Assembly: GCA_905479905.1 (NCBI GenBank)
Contig: CAJQOK010000095.1
Span: 1 to 5,479 of the forward strand
Source: an uncultured Aliterella sp.
GTDB taxonomy: Bacteria; Cyanobacteriota; Cyanobacteriia; Cyanobacteriales; Chroococcidiopsidaceae
Direction: 5' to 3'
DNA: 5,479 nucleotides
Within the stretch, counting starts at the first letter, position 1, and every line of letters starts with the position of its first letter. Made by a program: the position numbers and the translations under genes. Shown piece by piece: positions 4,928-5,479 of this stretch. The notes beneath the pieces were generated by a model. That model made no database searches and was not told the origin of the DNA. It saw nothing but the letters and a program-made list of their open reading frames with translations.

Positions 4928-5479
4928 CCAGGCAAACGCTTCTGATTCGGGCTGCTGCTTGGATTCAACAGCCCCAGAGAGTTTCCCGAAGAAGTCGCCA
5001 ATACGCTTTTAGATGCTTGGCGAATCTCTGCTTCTAGTTGCCCAGAGTCAACATACTGTCGCAATCTTTGAGCCGTCATCTGCCAGAACAATGCTTTGAT
5101 TTCCTCTAGTTGCTCCACTGCCATCTGGGGAAGTGCTTCGCGAATTTGTTCTGCTTGGCTAAAAGCAGGTTGACTGAGCAGTTGTCTGACTTCATCAAGC
5201 AAAACACTATGAGTGTTAGACCTACTCTGTTGAGCTACGCCAAAATGTGCTGCTACTTCTTCGTAAGTTGTGCCTTGCTCTTTGACCAAGGTACACGCTT
5301 CAATAAAGCGATCGCATTCTGTACCTGTGTACTCCTCTTTGTCTGATAGACCGCAGGCTGATAAGATTTTGCCTGCCTCAATTAGAGAAATCCGTGTATT
5401 GCATTGGGAAGTAGCTTGAGCTAATAGTTGAGAAATATCTAAAGTGTCACCCTCCACTGTAGTAGCGTCTAACTCTTGC
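4924..5479 (-). CDS. Partial gene: HTH-like N-terminal part of the frameshifted membrane protein
   Basis: The frame is open to the right edge of the window. A GTG at 5455-5457 is the first start inside it (177 aa), but it has no ribosome binding site, and seven more sense codons precede it, so the true start is probably outside. Numbered from that GTG, residues about 50-76 look like a helix-turn-helix (LVKEQGTTYEEVAAHFGV). Residues 85-150 are helical and charged, perhaps coiled coil. After about residue 152 the reading becomes Ser/Asn/Pro-rich (TSSGNSLGLLNPSSSPNQ), unlike the rest, and it ends at a TGA at 4924-4926. The minus-1 frame reads better from that point into the membrane part, so a full protein would be about 307 aa or more. 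Role not recognised; possibly a membrane-tethered DNA-binding partner of the endonuclease encoded next. Confidence 0.6.
   Translation of the reverse strand, partial: QELDATTVEGDTLDISQLLAQATSQCNTRISLIEAGKILSACGLSDKEEYTGTECDRFIEACTLVKEQGTTYEEVAAHFGVAQQSRSNTHSVLLDEVRQLLSQPAFSQAEQIREALPQMAVEQLEEIKALFWQMTAQRLRQYVDSGQLEAEIRQASKSVLATSSGNSLGLLNPSSSPNQKRLPG
5000..5011 (-). other. Probable -1 frameshift point
   Basis: Upstream the good frame reads ASKSV (codons ending at 5002). Downstream the good frame is the minus-1 frame, reading IGDFFGKL from 5002. The minus-1 frame is closed by TAA at 5009-5011, so the switch must fall within this dozen bases. One missing base explains it. The sequence TCTAAAAGC does not match a canonical slippery heptamer, so programmed frameshifting is less likely than a mutation or a sequence error. 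Confidence 0.55.
5308..5315. repeat. HIP1 octamer GCGATCGC
   Basis: This is the third exact HIP1 copy, in the HTH-like part of the rightmost gene. All three copies lie right of 4470 and none to the left. Confidence 0.9.

Noticed and set aside
5003..5011. Programmed -1 frameshift site
   Set aside because: TCTAAAAGC does not fit the X XXY YYZ pattern in the reading frame, and I could identify no downstream stimulatory structure.
5110..5346. 78-codon + strand frame rich in Cys, Phe and Leu
   Set aside because: It is antisense to the HTH-like helical region and its composition is typical of the complement of coding DNA.
1..5479. CRISPR array, tRNA or transposase
   Set aside because: I saw no evenly spaced repeats, cloverleaf-like sequence or transposase motifs on either strand.

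Overview
The window looks cyanobacterial, most likely a filamentous Nostoc/Anabaena-type genome. The right end carries three copies of the cyanobacterial HIP1 octamer GCGATCGC (4474, 4674, 5308), and the protein families fit. The DNA is in two parts. From 1 to about 3800 it is AT-rich, has no HIP1 site and encodes conflict- or signalling-type genes. From about 3816 to the end it is visibly more GC-rich, contains all the HIP1 sites and reads as resident chromosome. I infer that the left part is an acquired accessory island.

The left block (124-2052, + strand) is a tight three-gene operon. First is a protein with a STAS-like N-terminus and a GHKL/HATPase_c ATP-binding C-terminus (TTG start, good ribosome binding site). 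Second is a 115-aa STAS-like protein of the DUF4325 type, behind a near-perfect ribosome binding site. Third, 3 bases later, is a PIN-domain nuclease with a full set of acidic residues. An ATPase and STAS pair, resembling anti-sigma/anti-anti-sigma partner switching but with no sigma factor, sits directly upstream of an RNase-like effector. This is the best candidate here for an undescribed regulated toxin or defence system.

The middle (2053-2629) has no intact gene. It holds a short GC-richer patch that reads on the minus strand as a small protein remnant (2238-2471) with no normal start codon, plus several inverted repeats. It is probably an insertion scar between two acquired modules. Convergent to the operon lies a solo cytosolic Ser/Thr protein kinase (2630-3700, minus strand) with intact catalytic residues but an HQD in place of HRD.

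The right block (minus strand) is a translationally coupled unit. A gene entering from beyond the right edge encodes an HTH-like region and, after a probable -1 frameshift near 5000-5011, a membrane-anchored C-terminal part. It runs with a one-base overlap into a membrane-anchored Mrr-type (PD-(D/E)XK) endonuclease. No tRNA, rRNA, CRISPR array or transposase was seen.
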